From: Phycisphaerae bacterium
Lineage (GTDB): Bacteria; Planctomycetota; Phycisphaerae; UBA1845
DNA: 64,000 bases
Reading direction: 5' to 3'
NCBI GenBank assembly: GCA_028289375.1
Contig: JANQQK010000039.1
Coordinates: 1 to 64,000, forward strand
Below are positions 62,244-64,000 of this stretch, piece after piece. Under the pieces are notes generated by a model. That model had not been told where the DNA came from and did not search any database. It saw only the letters and a program-made list of their open reading frames with translations. The position numbers and the translations under genes were made by a program. Position 1 is the first letter of the stretch. Each line of letters starts with the position of its first letter.

Positions 62244-62946
62244 TCGCGCGCTGATACGCTTCGATGCCCTCATCCGGGCTACCCACCGGTCGAAACTGTT
62301 GCGACGCCGAGTTACGCGTATCCGCGCCGATCGGAAAACGCACGGACTTCAGCTCGTACCCCCGGTAGAAATCCAGACGTGTCAGCACGCCCGCCCGCCG
62401 CGATCGCAATCGGTAACTCAACAGCGTGAAGTCCACCCCCTCCATGAACGACTCGCCATCAATGGCGATGATGCAATCGCCTGGCTGCATGCCAATCACA
62501 TCGGCGGAGCTGCCCTGCACAACGTGATTCACCTTGAATCCTGTCATCCCCTGCTCGACGCGCGAGTTGGTCGCGGCACTGACCGGCTCGGCGCTGATAC
62601 CCAGAAACGCGGACACGTCCGGAAGGTTGCGAATGAAGAACGCCTGGACGCAAATCTCCTCTATCCGCAGCCGCACCTCGAAGTCATCTGTTTCGCGATA
62701 GTACTTGCCCAGCAGGGTCAGATCATCATCCGTCAGGTTTCGCAACGCGCGATGCGCCGCTTCCCGAAGCGCGTAGTCAGGGCCGCCAAGCTCGCGAATC
62801 GACTTTTGGACACGCCCGACGATGTCGCCCGGTTCTTCCTCGCGGGCCGGCTCTGCCTGCGCGGTCGCCACCGCGGTGCACAGCGCAAGAATCAACGCAT
62901 GACAGACAGCGATTGGCGATGTTCTTAACCGACTCTTCATATTCAT
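62086..62946 (-). CDS. PDZ-domain protein, exported
   Basis: About 286 residues. A signal peptide (LRTSPIAVCHALILALCTAV) is followed by a helical region (about 45-110). A PDZ domain then spans about 120-220 (GFKVNHVVQGSSADVIGMQP, GDCIIAIDGESF). The C-terminus is disordered. PDZ proteins of this kind recognise C-termini of unfolded or membrane proteins; no protease domain is present. ATG 62946 is chosen; ATG 62940 is equally possible. Its last 158 nt lie antisense to the EEP gene. Confidence 0.8.
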   Translation of the reverse strand: MNMKSRLRTSPIAVCHALILALCTAVATAQAEPAREEEPGDIVGRVQKSIRELGGPDYALREAAHRALRNLTDDDLTLLGKYYRETDDFEVRLRIEEICVQAFFIRNLPDVSAFLGISAEPVSAATNSRVEQGMTGFKVNHVVQGSSADVIGMQPGDCIIAIDGESFMEGVDFTLLSYRLRSRRAGVLTRLDFYRGYELKSVRFPIGADTRNSASQQFRPVGSPDEGIEAYQRAIKSFPIWWRTHFEPQGRRDPSAMLVPQVQNPQSRGGDRSPPEPAADDSEKRE

Positions 62947-63008
62947 CCGTTGGTTGTTGCGAATGCTCGCGAACGCCTTCAAATCAGGCACTTGCGACGT
63001 CCGTCATA

Positions 63009-63038
63009 TTGACACTGCAACCATGCTTGCAGTTTAAT
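63009..63038 (+). promoter_or_regulatory. Promoter of the solute-binding protein gene, with palindrome in the spacer
   Basis: TTGACA (63009-63014), an 18-bp spacer and TTTAAT (63033-63038). The spacer is exactly the inverted repeat CTGCAA-N6-TTGCAG (7 bp if the flanking A/T is counted, 63014-63033). It is a probable repressor or activator operator. Confidence 0.6.
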
Positions 63039-63140
63039 AACAGGTCGTGGTTGTCCCCGGGGGAAACGCTCCGGGTGCTCTGAATCAACATCATCACACC
63101 AGGGTGAAACCGCCAAAAACTCAACCCCGGGAGCATACCC

Positions 63141-64000
63141 ATGTTCGCACGATTGTCCTCCGTGACCCTTCTCATCGCCTTCTCTGGTTTTCTGACGTTC
63201 TCAGGCTGCGAGAAGCCCGAACCGCAGATCGTCGTCGAGTACCCGACGACTCTCACCGTGCTGACCCCGCACAACCCGGACATCCGACATGAGTTTAACC
63301 GCGAGTTCACCAAATGGTACCAGAAAGAGTACGACAAGAGCGTCTCGATCCAGTGGGTCACCCGCGGCACGCCCGAATGCGTCAACATGATCGATGACAT
63401 CCACACAAAGGCCACGGAAGCAGCGCCGCGCGTCAAACCGGACGTCATGTTTGGCGGTGGCGTTCCCGATCACGATGAGATCGCCAAGAGAGGTTACGCA
63501 CGTCGCGTCAGTCTCGACATCGCCGACGGCGTCATTCCCGACGCCATCGCCGGACAGCAAACCAAAAACCCCGACGGATTCTGGTATGGTGTCGCCCTCT
63601 CGAGCTTCGGCATCGCACACAACAAGCAGGCGTGCGCCGACCGCAACATCACGCCGCCGCAAACGTGGGCAGACTTGGCCGACCCGCGATTCTTCGGTTG
63701 GATCGGTATTGCCGATCCCACCCGTAGCGGGAGTCACAAGCAATGCATGCTCCTGGTGCTCGATTCTCTGGGTTGGCGTGACGGCTGGTCCACAATCGTA
63801 CGGACGCTCGGCAACACCCGAGCCATCCAGACGAGCAGCTCTGACGTTCTCAGGCAGGTCGCCTCCGGAATGGTCCTGGGATCCTACTCCGTCAACTTCG
63901 ATGCCATGACACTCGCAGACGAAACCGATGGTCGCGTTGGCTACATCAACCCCCCCGACGCCACAGCTGCGTCTGTCGATTGCATCAGCGTCCTGAAGTG
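63141..64000 (+). CDS. ABC transporter substrate-binding lipoprotein (3' end outside window)
   Basis: 286 residues are visible with no stop before the window edge. The signal peptide ends in the lipobox FSGC (Cys at residue 23). The body is a type-2 periplasmic-binding fold: LTVLTPHNPDIRHEFNREFT, MFGGGVPDHDEIAKRGY, WADLADPRFFGWIGIADPTR, GSYSVNFDAM. It resembles iron (FbpA-like) or phosphonate/polyamine-type binding proteins; the ligand is not certain. GGGAG lies 8 nt before ATG 63141. Permease and ATPase genes presumably follow outside the window. Confidence 0.85.
   Translation, partial: MFARLSSVTLLIAFSGFLTFSGCEKPEPQIVVEYPTTLTVLTPHNPDIRHEFNREFTKWYQKEYDKSVSIQWVTRGTPECVNMIDDIHTKATEAAPRVKPDVMFGGGVPDHDEIAKRGYARRVSLDIADGVIPDAIAGQQTKNPDGFWYGVALSSFGIAHNKQACADRNITPPQTWADLADPRFFGWIGIADPTRSGSHKQCMLLVLDSLGWRDGWSTIVRTLGNTRAIQTSSSDVLRQVASGMVLGSYSVNFDAMTLADETDGRVGYINPPDATAASVDCISVLK

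Overview
The window reads as chromosomal DNA of a GC-rich bacterium, most likely a member of the Planctomycetota (possibly Phycisphaerae-like). That placement is inference. It rests on the fragmented and rearranged ribosomal clusters (no rpsD, adk, infA, rpmD or str-operon tuf), a large FG-GAP secreted protein, a DUF1111-type dihaem cytochrome, an FHA-GAF-SpoIIE phosphatase and an Arg/Ser-rich secreted TPR protein. No rRNA gene, insertion sequence, prophage or CRISPR array was seen. Coding density is high and most genes lie on the minus strand.

Region 1 (1-20 kb) is mixed housekeeping and accessory. It holds a partial FG-GAP lipoprotein-like gene, thiol peroxidase, a MazG-like gene coupled to an FHA-GAF-PP2C phosphatase, and a polytopic membrane protein. 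The threonine/lysine operon thrB-thrC-hom-lysC follows, with every junction a 4-nt stop/start overlap. Then come a 29-codon hydrophobic mini-ORF, the chain PIN/TRAM protein (YacL-like)-ispD-alcohol dehydrogenase-glutaredoxin, a MATE transporter, and the RS-rich TPR protein.

Region 2 (20-54.4 kb) is the translation/transcription core on the minus strand. A promoter near 54.63 kb starts tRNA-Thr-tuf-rpmG-tRNA-Trp-secE-nusG-rplKAJL-[hairpin]-rpoB-GNAT-rpoC. A second promoter (39.83 kb) starts rpsL-bioY-rpsG. After a terminator, fusA has its own promoter (38.19 kb). A fourth promoter (35.98 kb) starts the S10-spc-alpha run from rpsJ to rplQ, which trails into HIT and HAD genes. Two foreign-function genes are embedded here: a GNAT-like gene between rpoB and rpoC, and a BioY biotin-transporter gene between rpsL and rpsG.

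Region 3 (54.4-64 kb) contains a two-TM coiled-coil protein, rpmH (without rnpA beside it), RNase III with a structured leader, the dihaem cytochrome, and an 88-aa coiled-coil protein in its own hairpin-flanked unit. It ends with a YprB-like exonuclease, an EEP-family hydrolase overlapping convergently with a PDZ protein, and a partial solute-binding lipoprotein whose promoter spacer is filled by an inverted repeat.

Functions are from reading motifs by eye; no database search was run. Promoters are sigma70-like matches read by eye. No single undescribed multi-gene system was proven. The strongest leads are the gene insertions in rpoBC and str, the RS-rich protein, the mini-ORF, the altered metal site in RNase III, and the inverted-repeat-spaced promoter at the right end.
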